Assembly: GCA_018672825.1 (NCBI GenBank)
Contig: JABHUE010000086.1
Coordinates: 1-51,292, forward strand
Reading direction: 5' to 3'
DNA: 51,292 bases
From: Pseudomonadota bacterium
GTDB lineage: Bacteria > Pseudomonadota > Gammaproteobacteria > Arenicellales > UBA868
Part shown: positions 16,776 through 25,245 of the stretch, one piece after another
Layout: the number at the start of each line of letters is the position of its first letter
Numbering within the stretch: position 1 is the stretch's first letter
Notes under the pieces: model-generated
Databases searched by the model: none
What the model saw: only the letters and a program-made list of their open reading frames with translations
What the model was told of the DNA's origin: nothing
Program-made: the position numbers and the translations under genes

Positions 16776-17720
16776 TTAATACCCGCTCTCTGTTTTCACC
16801 GTATTTGGCCACGGCGCTCCGTGCTGATATCCCACAATCGCTTCAGCAATATAACGGCAAGCTGTTGGCGGAAAGGTGACGCTCCCAATGTGTGGTGTTA
16901 CCAAGATGCGAGGATGGTTCCAAATTGGACTTGATTCAGGCAAAGGTTCCGTCTCAAAGACATCAAGCGCAGCGGCCTCGAGCGTATGATTATCAAGGGC
17001 TGCGACCAGCGCGTTCTCATCAACCAGATCCCCTCGGCCCGCATTGATCAAAAACGCATCAGGGGGCAACATCGCAAGCGTGTTGGCATTAATGAGTTTT
17101 TGAGTACCTGAAGTGGCTGGCATTAACAGCACGAGAATCATACTTCTGGAGAGAAATGGTTGAAGTCCATCTTCACCATAAAAAACTTCAACGCCCTCGA
17201 CGTCCTGCTGAGATCGACGATACCCTACAACCTGATAGTTCAATGCGCATAGTTGCGCACTTAACGCCTGACCTAAAACGCCGAGACCCATCACACCCAC
17301 AGTGATTTCAGATGCGGGCACTTGTTCCAGGTCTTCCCAATACCGCCTTGACTGTTGCTCCTCAAAGCGATGCATGAGGCGATGAAATCTGAGCACGTTA
17401 AAGAGGCAATACTCCACCATGCCTGCTGTGAGTTGTGGCTCTACCATCCGAACAACAGGAATATCCGCCGGAAGCGTCGGACAAGTCAAAAGCGAGTCAA
17501 CCCCAGCGCCGATTGAGAACAACACCTCCAGATTTTTTAGATCCCTGAAGAGTTCCGGCGGTGGTGCCCACAAAAGCGCGCAGTTAATATCGGCCGGGTT
17601 CCCCACATTCGGCCAGATCCGAATTTCCAACGCCGGAATAATCTCGGCAAATGTCTCTGCCCATTTTTGATCTCGATCATCCGTCTTTAAAAGCATAACC
17701 GGTTTCGTTTTAATACCCAT
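16776..17720 (-). CDS. D-2-hydroxyacid dehydrogenase, GhrA-like
   Basis: An NAD(P)-dependent 2-hydroxyacid dehydrogenase of 314 residues. The Rossmann motif GLGVLG is present. The catalytic set is the Arg of NAGRGDLVDE, the Glu of DVFETEPLP and the His of TPHIGS. The short N-terminal domain and the FSIGAGVDSLL segment resemble glyoxylate/hydroxypyruvate reductase A (GhrA). The ATG at 17720 is preferred over a GTG at 17732 because GGGGA lies just before it. It faces the previous operon tail to tail and is divergent from the polyamine importer. The exact substrate is unproven. Confidence 0.85.
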   Translation of the reverse strand: MGIKTKPVMLLKTDDRDQKWAETFAEIIPALEIRIWPNVGNPADINCALLWAPPPELFRDLKNLEVLFSIGAGVDSLLTCPTLPADIPVVRMVEPQLTAGMVEYCLFNVLRFHRLMHRFEEQQSRRYWEDLEQVPASEITVGVMGLGVLGQALSAQLCALNYQVVGYRRSQQDVEGVEVFYGEDGLQPFLSRSMILVLLMPATSGTQKLINANTLAMLPPDAFLINAGRGDLVDENALVAALDNHTLEAAALDVFETEPLPESSPIWNHPRILVTPHIGSVTFPPTACRYIAEAIVGYQHGAPWPNTVKTESGY

Positions 17721-17788
17721 TACTGTCCCCACTCTTTCAAAAACTGCGTCAGTTTATCCCAAATCTTATCGGCGTTAGCCCAATCGAC

Positions 17789-17817
17789 TTGACATCACTG
17801 GCTCGCATAAATATTGT
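17789..17817 (+). promoter_or_regulatory. Possible sigma-70 promoter of the pot-like operon
   Basis: TTGACA at 17789-17794 is spaced 17 bases from TATTGT at 17812-17817, a perfect -35 with a four-of-six -10. It points toward the potA-like gene 150 bases downstream. Confidence 0.45.
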
Positions 17818-17837
17818 CGAGTAAATCGAACATAAAA

Positions 17838-17850
17838 ACTAATTATTAGT
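17838..17850. promoter_or_regulatory. Palindrome ACTAATTATTAGT upstream of potA
   Basis: A perfect 6-bp inverted repeat with one central base lies about 20 bases downstream of the candidate -10 box and 116 bases before the potA-like start. It could be an operator for a repressor of the importer genes. It is AT-rich, so chance cannot be excluded. Confidence 0.3.
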
Positions 17851-17965
17851 ACGATTTATTTTTAGTATTGAATATAACGGTTAAGCGTTCTAGACTGATA
17901 CCAGAAACGCGATTCAATCAGTCTCTAACGGGGCCAAAACCATTCTCGGGAGGATGCATTCTTAG

Positions 17966-19066
17966 ATGAGTGCCGAAGACATATTTGTTCGTTTTGAAAA
18001 GGTTCAAAAAAGTTACGACGGGGAAACACTCGTCGTTAAGAATCTCAATCTTGATATTCAGCGCGGTGAATTTGTCACCATGCTTGGTCCCTCGGGTTCC
18101 GGTAAAACAACTTGCCTGATGATGCTGGCCGGGTTTGAGCCTGCAACCCATGGTGAGATCTTTCTTGGTAATCGTCCAATTAACGCGGTTCCGCCGCATA
18201 AGCGCGGCATCGGAATGGTCTTCCAAAATTACGCGTTATTTCCGCATATGACGGTCAATGAAAATCTCGCCTTTCCGCTCGAAGTTCGCCGAATAAACAA
18301 AGCAGAAATATCGGATCGTGTTAAGCGCGCGCTCGATATGGTTCAATTGGGCGCATTTGGAGATCGTCGACCTGCACAACTATCGGGCGGCCAACAGCAG
18401 CGTGTTGCGGTAGCGAGAGCTCTGGTATTTGACCCTGATCTTGTTTTGATGGACGAACCGCTGGGCGCTCTGGACAAACAGCTTCGCGAGCAGATGCAGT
18501 ATGAAATAAAACATATTCATGAGCGACTCGGCGTGACTGTTGTTTACGTCACGCACGATCAATCCGAAGCGTTAACAATGTCCAATCGTATTGCCGTTTT
18601 TGAAGATGGTGTCATTCAGCAACTGGCAAGTCCGAGCGACCTTTATGAGCGACCCGATAATGCTTTCGTCGCGCAGTTCATCGGCGAGAATAATCGGCTG
18701 ACTGGAGTAGTCAAATCGATCGAAGGCGATCAATGTCAAGTCACTCTGGACTCAGGCGAAGAAATCCAGGCATTAAAAGTCAACATTGGTGCGGTAGGAG
18801 AAAGAGCAACACTATCCCTGCGACCCGAACGGGTAGAAGTTAATCCAGAGCCCGGTAAATTTCCTAATGCTTTCAACGCAAAAGTCGAGGAACTTATTTA
18901 TCTCGGCGATCACATCAGAACCCGAGCAAGCGTGTGTGGAAACAGCGAATTTATTGTAAAAATTCCGAATGCCACACACCATGCAAGCCTTAATGAAGGT
19001 GATTCAGTTATGTTCGGCTGGTCCATGGAGGACTGCCGAGCGCTTGATGTCCCGCCCACACACTAG
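17966..19066 (+). CDS. potA: Polyamine-type ABC importer ATP-binding protein (PotA-like)
   Basis: Cytoplasmic ATPase of a spermidine/putrescine-type importer, 366 residues. It has Walker A GPSGSGKT at about 39-46, signature LSGGQQQ at about 137-143, Walker B LVLMDEP at about 157-163, and the switch histidine in VTHDQSEA. The C-terminal 120 residues form the TOBE regulatory domain of the PotA/FbpC group. It is first of a run with a binding protein and two permeases in the order A-D-B-C. Substrate assignment rests on the PotD- and PotB/PotC-like partners; related systems carry opines or other amines. Confidence 0.87.
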   Translation: MSAEDIFVRFEKVQKSYDGETLVVKNLNLDIQRGEFVTMLGPSGSGKTTCLMMLAGFEPATHGEIFLGNRPINAVPPHKRGIGMVFQNYALFPHMTVNENLAFPLEVRRINKAEISDRVKRALDMVQLGAFGDRRPAQLSGGQQQRVAVARALVFDPDLVLMDEPLGALDKQLREQMQYEIKHIHERLGVTVVYVTHDQSEALTMSNRIAVFEDGVIQQLASPSDLYERPDNAFVAQFIGENNRLTGVVKSIEGDQCQVTLDSGEEIQALKVNIGAVGERATLSLRPERVEVNPEPGKFPNAFNAKVEELIYLGDHIRTRASVCGNSEFIVKIPNATHHASLNEGDSVMFGWSMEDCRALDVPPTH

Positions 19067-19130
19067 GAGTGTGGGCGAGATGTTTCCTAGTGTCGAAAGA
19101 CAATAACCAACCTCTAAAGGAGGAAAGAAA

Positions 19131-20228
19131 ATGAGACAAACTCTCATGAAAACCACGCTAGCTTCAGCCGTCATTGGCGCTGCACTAGCCGTACCTGCCC
19201 AAGCCGACGTGACTGTTGCGTCCTGGGGCGGTGCGTACACGATGAGCCAGCAGAAAGCTTACTCTGACACCTATGCGCCAGGCGGTATCAACTGGGTAAA
19301 CTATAACGGCGGCCTAGGCGAAGTTCGCGCCCAGGTAGAGTCGGGTAATGTCACTTGGGATATCATTGATGTCCTGCCTCATGAAGCTCGGGTGGGCTGC
19401 GATGAAGGTCTGTTTGAAGAACTTCCGCGCGATGTCTTTACGCCAGCTGCTGATGGTACGTCGATGGACGACGACATCATGGTGGAAGTACCAAATGATT
19501 GCGTCGTTCCACAAATCTTTTGGTCTTACGTTCCATTCTGGCAAGACGGTGCTTTTGATGGCAACGCCGCTGGCAACCCTTCAACGATCGCCGATTTCTT
19601 CGACGTCGCAAATTTCCCCGGCAAACGTGGCCTACATACCTGGGGCAACGCAACGATTGAAATGGCCTTAATGGCCGACGGCGTTGCGCCAGAGGATGTC
19701 TACGATACGCTGAGCACGCCTGAAGGCGTCGACCGCGCCTTCGCCAAACTTGACACGATTAAAGATCACGTTGTGTTCTGGTCGGCAGGTGCTGAACCGC
19801 TTGAACTCGTGAAAAGTGGCGAAGTCTCCATGTCACTCGCCTATAACGGCCGAATCGGCGCCGCTGTTCTTTCCGAGGGTGCTCCTTTTGTGACCAACTG
19901 GGACGGGCAGGTGCTAGAAGAAGAATGGCTGGCCATGATTAAAGGAACACCAAACGCTGATGAGGCGCTTAAGTTCCTCATTCATGCTTCGGCTCCGGAA
20001 CAACAAGCCGGCCAGGCAAAGTGGATCACTTATGCCCCAATGCGGAAGTCCGGTATAGAAATCATCGCGGCTAATGAGCCATGGTTCAATACAGGCGTTG
20101 ATATCCTTCCGCTGATGCCTAATGCATCTGAGGCGTTAAGCCAGAAGCATTTGTTTGCTGATCCCTCATGGTGGTCTGATAACGGCGACTCCATCAGCGA
20201 GCGCTTTACAGCGTGGATGGGTCAATAA
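19131..20228 (+). CDS. potD: PotD-like periplasmic binding protein
   Basis: Extracytoplasmic solute-binding protein of 365 residues. The signal peptide is clear (TTLASAVIGAALAVPAQA, then mature DVTVASWGGAY). The opening SWGGAY and the WDIIDVLPHEARVGC and SLAYNGRIGA segments place it in the PotD/PotF-like group. A very strong ribosome site, AAAGGAGGAAAG, precedes the ATG, suiting the high output expected for a binding protein. Two cysteines in the mature protein (in VGCDEG and PNDCVV) could form a disulfide. A hairpin follows the gene before the permeases. Polyamine is the likely ligand class, not proven. Confidence 0.85.
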   Translation: MRQTLMKTTLASAVIGAALAVPAQADVTVASWGGAYTMSQQKAYSDTYAPGGINWVNYNGGLGEVRAQVESGNVTWDIIDVLPHEARVGCDEGLFEELPRDVFTPAADGTSMDDDIMVEVPNDCVVPQIFWSYVPFWQDGAFDGNAAGNPSTIADFFDVANFPGKRGLHTWGNATIEMALMADGVAPEDVYDTLSTPEGVDRAFAKLDTIKDHVVFWSAGAEPLELVKSGEVSMSLAYNGRIGAAVLSEGAPFVTNWDGQVLEEEWLAMIKGTPNADEALKFLIHASAPEQQAGQAKWITYAPMRKSGIEIIAANEPWFNTGVDILPLMPNASEALSQKHLFADPSWWSDNGDSISERFTAWMGQ

Positions 20229-20264
20229 GCCAATCAGCTCGTATGAGTTGAATAGTTGATGATT

Positions 20265-20299
20265 TCGGGGTGTCACCTTGGTGGCACCCCGGTTTCTTC
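20265..20299 (+). terminator. Hairpin after the PotD-like gene
   Basis: CGGGGTGTCACC pairs with GGTGGCACCCCG (one G-U pair) around a very short loop, and a weak T-rich tail GTTTCTTC follows. It lies 36 bases after the binding-protein stop and 40 bases before the permease. It probably causes partial termination or shields the upstream mRNA, so that the binding protein exceeds the permeases. Confidence 0.6.
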
Positions 20300-20332
20300 A
20301 ATCCGAAATAACTTAGAAATAATTTTTTAATA

Positions 20333-21952
20333 ATGGCCAACAGTGCTTCGAGCAACGCCCCCCTTCTAACGGCTGATGGCACGCCACTAAAAGTAGGTCT
20401 CCAACGTTCACTGCGTCGAAGTAAATTAAAAGCAGTAGGCCTTGTTTTTCCCCCACTGCTATTTTTAATCGTCCTATTTATCATACCCATTGGGGATTTA
20501 TTAACCCGAAGCGTTGACGACACCCGAATTAACTATCAGTTGCCGCTGACATTTGCGCTCATCGACAACTGGGATCGAAAAGAATTACCGGACGAATCTC
20601 TCTACAAAGCCGTATTTCTTGATTTATCATCAATTAACAAGTTTTTAATCAAAGATAATTTTGGAACTTCCGTAGATCCGCAAGATCCTGCGTGGGCCGT
20701 CAGTATTCCTCGTAAGGGACCCTATCGAGACGCTATCCTAGAAATCGCGCCAGACTGGCGTTCTCCCGCAAACTGGCTACCGTTAAGAGCCATTGCCGTT
20801 CAGGCATCGCAGGTCACGGGAGCTGCTATTGATTTGCGAAAAGCAAAAATTAAAGCTGAGTTCACAATCTGTAAAGATTTGACCCCGCTTGAGAACGCAT
20901 CGTGCTCAAATCTTTACCGCGAGCTCCTGGAATGGGGTGGCAACAGCGAGCCTAGCGAAGACTTGTTCAAAGCACTTGTTAAGGATCTGAGCTACGCCGC
21001 CAAATATTTAATCGGCAAGTCCAGCACCCGAATGAATTACGAAAAGCCCGGCTTTAAAAGCCTGCTTAAAAAATCCGGGCGTAAATTTAAAAAAATCGAT
21101 GAAGGGCCCTACAAAGAAGCGCTTATTAAAGCAGATAAGCGTTGGGGAGATATCGAGTTCTGGAGCGCGCTTATCTCCATGCAGGACCCGCAAACCAGCG
21201 TTTACTATCTTAATTCTCTCGACCGCAAGTGGGATGCTGATCGCGAAATTATCATGCAGCCTGAAGAAAGACGCGTCTACGTAATGCTCTGGAAGCGTAC
21301 ATTCTGGCTCAGCCTGATCGTGACCCTCGGATGCCTGGTGCTCGCATACCCAGTAGCACATCTCCTGGCCACGCTTCCACTTAGACACTCAAATCTGCTT
21401 ATGATTTGCGTACTAATGCCGTTCTGGACTTCTCTTCTTGTTCGCATCGTTGCCTGGATGGTGATGTTGCGCTCCGAAGGCGTCGTGAACGACACGCTAG
21501 TGGCATTCGGTTGGCCGGATGAGAGTCGACTACAGCTGATGTACAACTTTACCGGCACTGTGATTGTCATGATCCAGATTTTGCTGCCATTCATGATCCT
21601 CCCCATTTACAGTGTCATGAAAACAATTCCACCCAGTTACATGAGAGCCGCCCAGAATCTCGGCGCCCCACCCTCTCTGGCATTTTTGCGCGTCTATATG
21701 CCACAAACTTTACCGGGAGTGGGAGCGGGCGTGATTCTGGTCTTTATTGTTGCTATCGGTTACTACATCACTCCAGAACTGGTTGGAGGTAAGGATGGCC
21801 GACTGATCGGAAACATGGTGGCCTACCACATGCAGAAGTCGTTGAACTGGGGCCTTGCTTCTGCGATGGGTGCGATCCTACTGGTTGGCATTCTTATTCT
21901 TTACTGGATCTACGACAAGGTTGTCGGCATCGACAATATGAAATTAGGTTAA
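20333..21952 (+). CDS. potB: PotB-like permease with large duplicated extracytoplasmic insert
   Basis: Inner-membrane permease of the importer. At 539 residues it is far longer than normal PotB (about 280-320). A first membrane helix (about 34-57) is followed by a hydrophilic stretch of about 260 residues. The usual permease core resumes at about 322, with the ATPase-contact EAA-like loop MRAAQNLGAPPSLAFLRVYMPQT and about five more helices. The insert should face the periplasm. It seems to hold two related modules of about 75-80 residues (about 80-152 and 201-283), sharing SLYKAVFLDLS / DLFKALVKDLS, KFLI / KYLI, GPYRDAIL / GPYKEALI and a closing Trp. C180 and C191 lie between them. Its role is unknown. 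Confidence 0.85.
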   Translation: MANSASSNAPLLTADGTPLKVGLQRSLRRSKLKAVGLVFPPLLFLIVLFIIPIGDLLTRSVDDTRINYQLPLTFALIDNWDRKELPDESLYKAVFLDLSSINKFLIKDNFGTSVDPQDPAWAVSIPRKGPYRDAILEIAPDWRSPANWLPLRAIAVQASQVTGAAIDLRKAKIKAEFTICKDLTPLENASCSNLYRELLEWGGNSEPSEDLFKALVKDLSYAAKYLIGKSSTRMNYEKPGFKSLLKKSGRKFKKIDEGPYKEALIKADKRWGDIEFWSALISMQDPQTSVYYLNSLDRKWDADREIIMQPEERRVYVMLWKRTFWLSLIVTLGCLVLAYPVAHLLATLPLRHSNLLMICVLMPFWTSLLVRIVAWMVMLRSEGVVNDTLVAFGWPDESRLQLMYNFTGTVIVMIQILLPFMILPIYSVMKTIPPSYMRAAQNLGAPPSLAFLRVYMPQTLPGVGAGVILVFIVAIGYYITPELVGGKDGRLIGNMVAYHMQKSLNWGLASAMGAILLVGILILYWIYDKVVGIDNMKLG

Positions 21953-21956
21953 GCTC

Positions 21957-22841
21957 ATGGCGCTTCCCTCTTACGCAACTCCTGCGCAGCGAATTTGGCA
22001 TTACATCTACCTTGCGATGTGCAGCATCGTATTGTTCTTTTTGGTAATGCCCCTGCTCGTGGTCATTCCAATCTCTTTTACGTCAACGCCCTTTTTACAG
22101 TTCACGCCAGAAATGTTGCGATTGGATCCTGACGCATTCTCCTTGCGCTGGTATCGCATCATGATAGGAGATTGCTCTGACCCCGGCATTACGACGGTGT
22201 GCAGCGATAACTGGAAAATCGGCGCTCTAAATAGTCTCAAAATTGGCATCACGGCAACTGTGCTGGCAACGACGCTCGGAATTCTTGCGGCATTAGGCCT
22301 GAGTCGACCCATCATGCCCTTTCGCAAGCTCATTATGGCAATGATGATTTCTCCATTGATCGTGCCGCTGATTATCACCGCCTCCGGAACATTCTTTTTC
22401 TTCGCCCGCCTGGACTTGGTTGCTACATTCTGGGGGCTTGTCCTCGCGCATACTATTCTTGGACTACCATTTGTTGTCATTACAGTAACCGCCACCTTGG
22501 TTGGCTTTGATACTAATCTGACCAAAGCGGCCGCGAGTCTGGGTGGTGGCCCGATCCGAAATTTCTTTAAAGTCCAAATGCCACTTATTCTGCCCGGCGT
22601 AATTTCCGGAGCGCTTTTTGCCTTTATTACCTCTTTCGATGAAGTCGTTATTGTTTTGTTCGTGGGAGGGCCTGATCAAATTACTCTGCCTCGGCAGATG
22701 TGGTCCGGCGTGCGTCAGGAAATCAGCCCCACGATTCTTTCCGTCGCAACCATTTTAGTCATTATGTCCATCTGCCTCCTCACCACGGTAGAAATGTTAA
22801 GGCGTCGCAGTGAGCGCCTGCGCGGAATTCGTCCCAGTTAA
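21957..22841 (+). CDS. potC: PotC-like permease
   Basis: Second permease subunit, 294 residues, with about six hydrophobic segments. The EAA-like loop TKAAASLGGGPIRNFFKVQMP lies at about 187-207 (motif region). A short insert after the first helix, GDCSDPGITTVCSDNW, holds two cysteines and is not usual in PotC. It starts four bases after the PotB-like stop, with AGGT as a weak ribosome site, and its TAA is followed at once by the TTG start of the next importer's ATPase. That tight junction suggests both importers share a transcript here. Confidence 0.87.
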   Translation: MALPSYATPAQRIWHYIYLAMCSIVLFFLVMPLLVVIPISFTSTPFLQFTPEMLRLDPDAFSLRWYRIMIGDCSDPGITTVCSDNWKIGALNSLKIGITATVLATTLGILAALGLSRPIMPFRKLIMAMMISPLIVPLIITASGTFFFFARLDLVATFWGLVLAHTILGLPFVVITVTATLVGFDTNLTKAAASLGGGPIRNFFKVQMPLILPGVISGALFAFITSFDEVVIVLFVGGPDQITLPRQMWSGVRQEISPTILSVATILVIMSICLLTTVEMLRRRSERLRGIRPS

Positions 22842-23639
22842 TTGGATAACAGGTTGGAAACGCCCGCCTCCCTAACACCTGCGCTTGAAGTCCTTGACCT
22901 CCATAAACACTTCAATGATGTTGAGGTTTTAAAAGGCGTCAATCTTGTCGCAAAAACGGGTGACGTAATATCGATGTTGGGCGCATCGGGTTCCGGAAAA
23001 AGCACATTCTTAAGGTGTATTAATCTTCTTGAAGTCCCCGACCGTGGCACCGTAACCGTTCATGGGGAAACAATAAAAATGTCGACATCGAAATATGGAG
23101 ACATCGTTCCTACTGATTCAAGCCAAGTCATCAGACTAAGATCTCGACTCGGAATGGTCTTTCAGAGCTTTAACCTTTGGCAACATATGACGGTATTAGA
23201 AAATGTAACTGAAGCCCTCATTCATGTTCTCAAAATGTCCAAAACAGAAGCTGCTGATCGCGCCTGTCAAACCCTCGATCGAGTCGGCATGCTGGATCGA
23301 AAAGATTATTACCCGGCACACATTTCGGGTGGTCAGCAGCAACGAGCAGCCATTGCTCGAGTTCTTGCGATGGAGCCCGACGTGATGCTCTTCGATGAAC
23401 CGACCTCTGCGCTAGATCCGGAATTAGTAGGTGAAGTGTTGAAAGTGATGCGAAACCTGGCTGAAGAAGGCCGAACCATGATTGTCGTGACCCATGAAAT
23501 CGGGTTCGCTCGGGACGTGTCAAATCGGGTGATTTTCCTTCACGAGGGTGCGATTGACTCTGAAGGCACCCCTGATCAGGTGTTTACCAACCCGGATTCA
23601 GCGCAGTTAAAGAAGTTTCTTTCAAACGCTATTCATTAA
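22842..23639 (+). CDS. Amino-acid ABC importer ATP-binding protein (HisP/GlnQ-like)
   Basis: ATPase of the polar amino-acid uptake family, 265 residues. It has Walker A GASGSGKS at about 47-54, signature ISGGQQQR at about 160-167, Walker B VMLFDEP and switch VTHEIGFA. The insertion after Walker A ([15 protein letters not shown]) resembles the HisP/ArtP/OccP subgroup for basic amino acids and opines. The start is a TTG placed directly after the PotC-like stop; a second TTG follows four codons on. It is first of four genes for a full importer: ATPase, binding protein and two permeases. Confidence 0.87.
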   Translation: MDNRLETPASLTPALEVLDLHKHFNDVEVLKGVNLVAKTGDVISMLGASGSGKSTFLRCINLLEVPDRGTVTVHGETIKMSTSKYGDIVPTDSSQVIRLRSRLGMVFQSFNLWQHMTVLENVTEALIHVLKMSKTEAADRACQTLDRVGMLDRKDYYPAHISGGQQQRAAIARVLAMEPDVMLFDEPTSALDPELVGEVLKVMRNLAEEGRTMIVVTHEIGFARDVSNRVIFLHEGAIDSEGTPDQVFTNPDSAQLKKFLSNAIH

Positions 23640-23709
23640 TTCTGCCCGAATCCTACCAAGGCGTTGTAATATTTAGACGCTACAACTAGACCAATGGAGT
23701 TAAAAGATA

Positions 23710-24486
23710 ATGAAAATTAAATTTATGATAACCGCGATCGCGGGCGCTTTCGCGCTTTTCTCAATGACCGCAAGCGCAGATGGCCACGCTCTGCGTGTAG
23801 GCGTCGAAGGCGCTTACCCACCGTTTTCTTGGAAGGAGTCCGACGGATCTCTGAAAGGATTCGATATTGATATGGCGATGGAAGTTTGCAAGCGCCTGGA
23901 TAAAAAGTGTGTTTTGATTGAACAAGAATGGGACGGCATGATTCCCGCGCTACTCGCTAAAAAATTCGACACGATCATTGCATCGATGTCGATTACGGAA
24001 GAGCGTAAGAAGAAAGTTGACTTTACCATTAAGTACTACAACACCCCCGCTAAACTCGTAGCCAAAACTGATCCCGGATTCGACGGTACTGCGAGCGGCC
24101 TTAATGGGAAACGTTTGGGCGTTCAGCGCGCAACGACTCACCAGTGCTCTGCTGAAAAGCTATACCCAGGCGCTGAAATTGTTCTTTACGCCACTCAAGA
24201 AGAAGTCTGGCAAGATCTTGTCGCAGGCCGCCTTGACGCTCAACTCTCTGACTCCCTTCAAGCCTATGAAGGATTTCTTTCGCTGGACGCCGGCAAGGGA
24301 TACGACTTCCTGGGTGAAAACCTCGATGATATTGAATGTCAGGGCGTCGGTGCGGGCTTTACCGTCCGAAAGCAAGACTCTGCACTGCGTGACCAACTCA
24401 GTCAGGTTATTCTCGACATTCGTGCTGACGGAACCTACAAAGCGCTTAACGACAAATACTTCGCGGTCGATATCTACGGCAACTAA
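23710..24486 (+). CDS. Periplasmic basic/polar amino-acid binding protein (ArgT/HisJ-like)
   Basis: Solute-binding protein family 3, 258 residues. The signal peptide is TAIAGAFALFSMTASA, with mature DGHALRVGVEGAYPPFSW. Family motifs GFDIDMAMEVCKRL, QEWDGMIPALLAKKFDTIIASMSIT and VGAGFTVRK place it with lysine/arginine/ornithine and histidine binders. The C..K..C pair (CKRLDKKC) matches the disulfide seen in ArgT and HisJ. Ligand choice among arginine, ornithine, histidine or opines is open. A strong terminator-like hairpin follows before the permeases. Confidence 0.87.
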   Translation: MKIKFMITAIAGAFALFSMTASADGHALRVGVEGAYPPFSWKESDGSLKGFDIDMAMEVCKRLDKKCVLIEQEWDGMIPALLAKKFDTIIASMSITEERKKKVDFTIKYYNTPAKLVAKTDPGFDGTASGLNGKRLGVQRATTHQCSAEKLYPGAEIVLYATQEEVWQDLVAGRLDAQLSDSLQAYEGFLSLDAGKGYDFLGENLDDIECQGVGAGFTVRKQDSALRDQLSQVILDIRADGTYKALNDKYFAVDIYGN

Positions 24487-24513
24487 TGCGAAGTTTTAAT
24501 CAATGATGTTACA

Positions 24514-24545
24514 AAACGGGCCCTATTTGGGCCCGTTTTTGTTTT
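24514..24545 (+). terminator. Strong hairpin after the amino-acid binding protein
   Basis: AAACGGGCCC, loop TATTT, then GGGCCCGTTT followed by TTGTTTT forms a classic rho-independent terminator. It lies 27 bases after the binding-protein stop and just before the permease gene, so most transcripts probably end here and the permeases are read by leak-through. Confidence 0.8.
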
Positions 24546-24554
24546 AATCACGAT

Positions 24555-25244
24555 ATGGAATTCATCTGGGAATACCGGTCACTGCTTTTGTCCGGCACGG
24601 CAGTCACGATTCAACTGGCTTTGGCATCGCTGGCACTATCCGTTCTGTTTGGCCTCGTTGGCGCTGCCGCCAAACTCTCGGCCAATCGCATCGGAAAACG
24701 TGCCGCGAACGCTTACACCACTCTTATCCGGGGAGTGCCTGACCTCGTTTTGATGATGCTGCTGTTTTATGGTGGTCAACAGATCGTGAATGACCTTGGT
24801 AGCGTGACTGGACTGTGGGGTTATATCGAGATTAATCAGTTTACCGCCGGGGTGGGATCAATCGGATTTGTATTTGGCGCCTACATGACCGAGACGTTTC
24901 GGGGCGCGATCCTGGCTATCCCCCGCGGGCAAATCGAAGCCGGCGTTTCTGTTGGCATGACGCCGTTGACCGTTTTCCGACGAATTACCTGGCCTCAAAT
25001 GGTCCGCCATGCATTGCCTTCATTTACCAATAATTGGCTAGTCCTGATTAAAGCAACCGCGTTGGTTTCTGTTATCGGGCTTCATGATCTGGTTTGGAAT
25101 GCCTCCACGGCCGGACGCTCTGTGCGAGAACCGTTTACGTTCATGTTTGCGGTATTTATCATCTATCTCTTGCTAACGGCATGCTCAGACGTTGGGTTAC
25201 GGTGGCTAGAACGCCGATACAACGTAGGAGTCGACCGAGGCTAG
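24555..25244 (+). CDS. Amino-acid ABC importer permease (HisQ/ArtQ-like)
   Basis: Inner-membrane permease of 229 residues with about five hydrophobic segments. It has the polar amino-acid permease signature TLIRGVPDLVLMMLLFYGGQQ near 55-75 and the EAA loop EAGVSVGMTPLTVFRRITWP near 130-150. The size fits HisQ. The start lies only about ten bases after the terminator hairpin, so its ribosome site overlaps the hairpin's T-rich tail. It ends one base before the start of its partner permease. Confidence 0.88.
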   Translation: MEFIWEYRSLLLSGTAVTIQLALASLALSVLFGLVGAAAKLSANRIGKRAANAYTTLIRGVPDLVLMMLLFYGGQQIVNDLGSVTGLWGYIEINQFTAGVGSIGFVFGAYMTETFRGAILAIPRGQIEAGVSVGMTPLTVFRRITWPQMVRHALPSFTNNWLVLIKATALVSVIGLHDLVWNASTAGRSVREPFTFMFAVFIIYLLLTACSDVGLRWLERRYNVGVDRG

Positions 25245-25245
25245 C

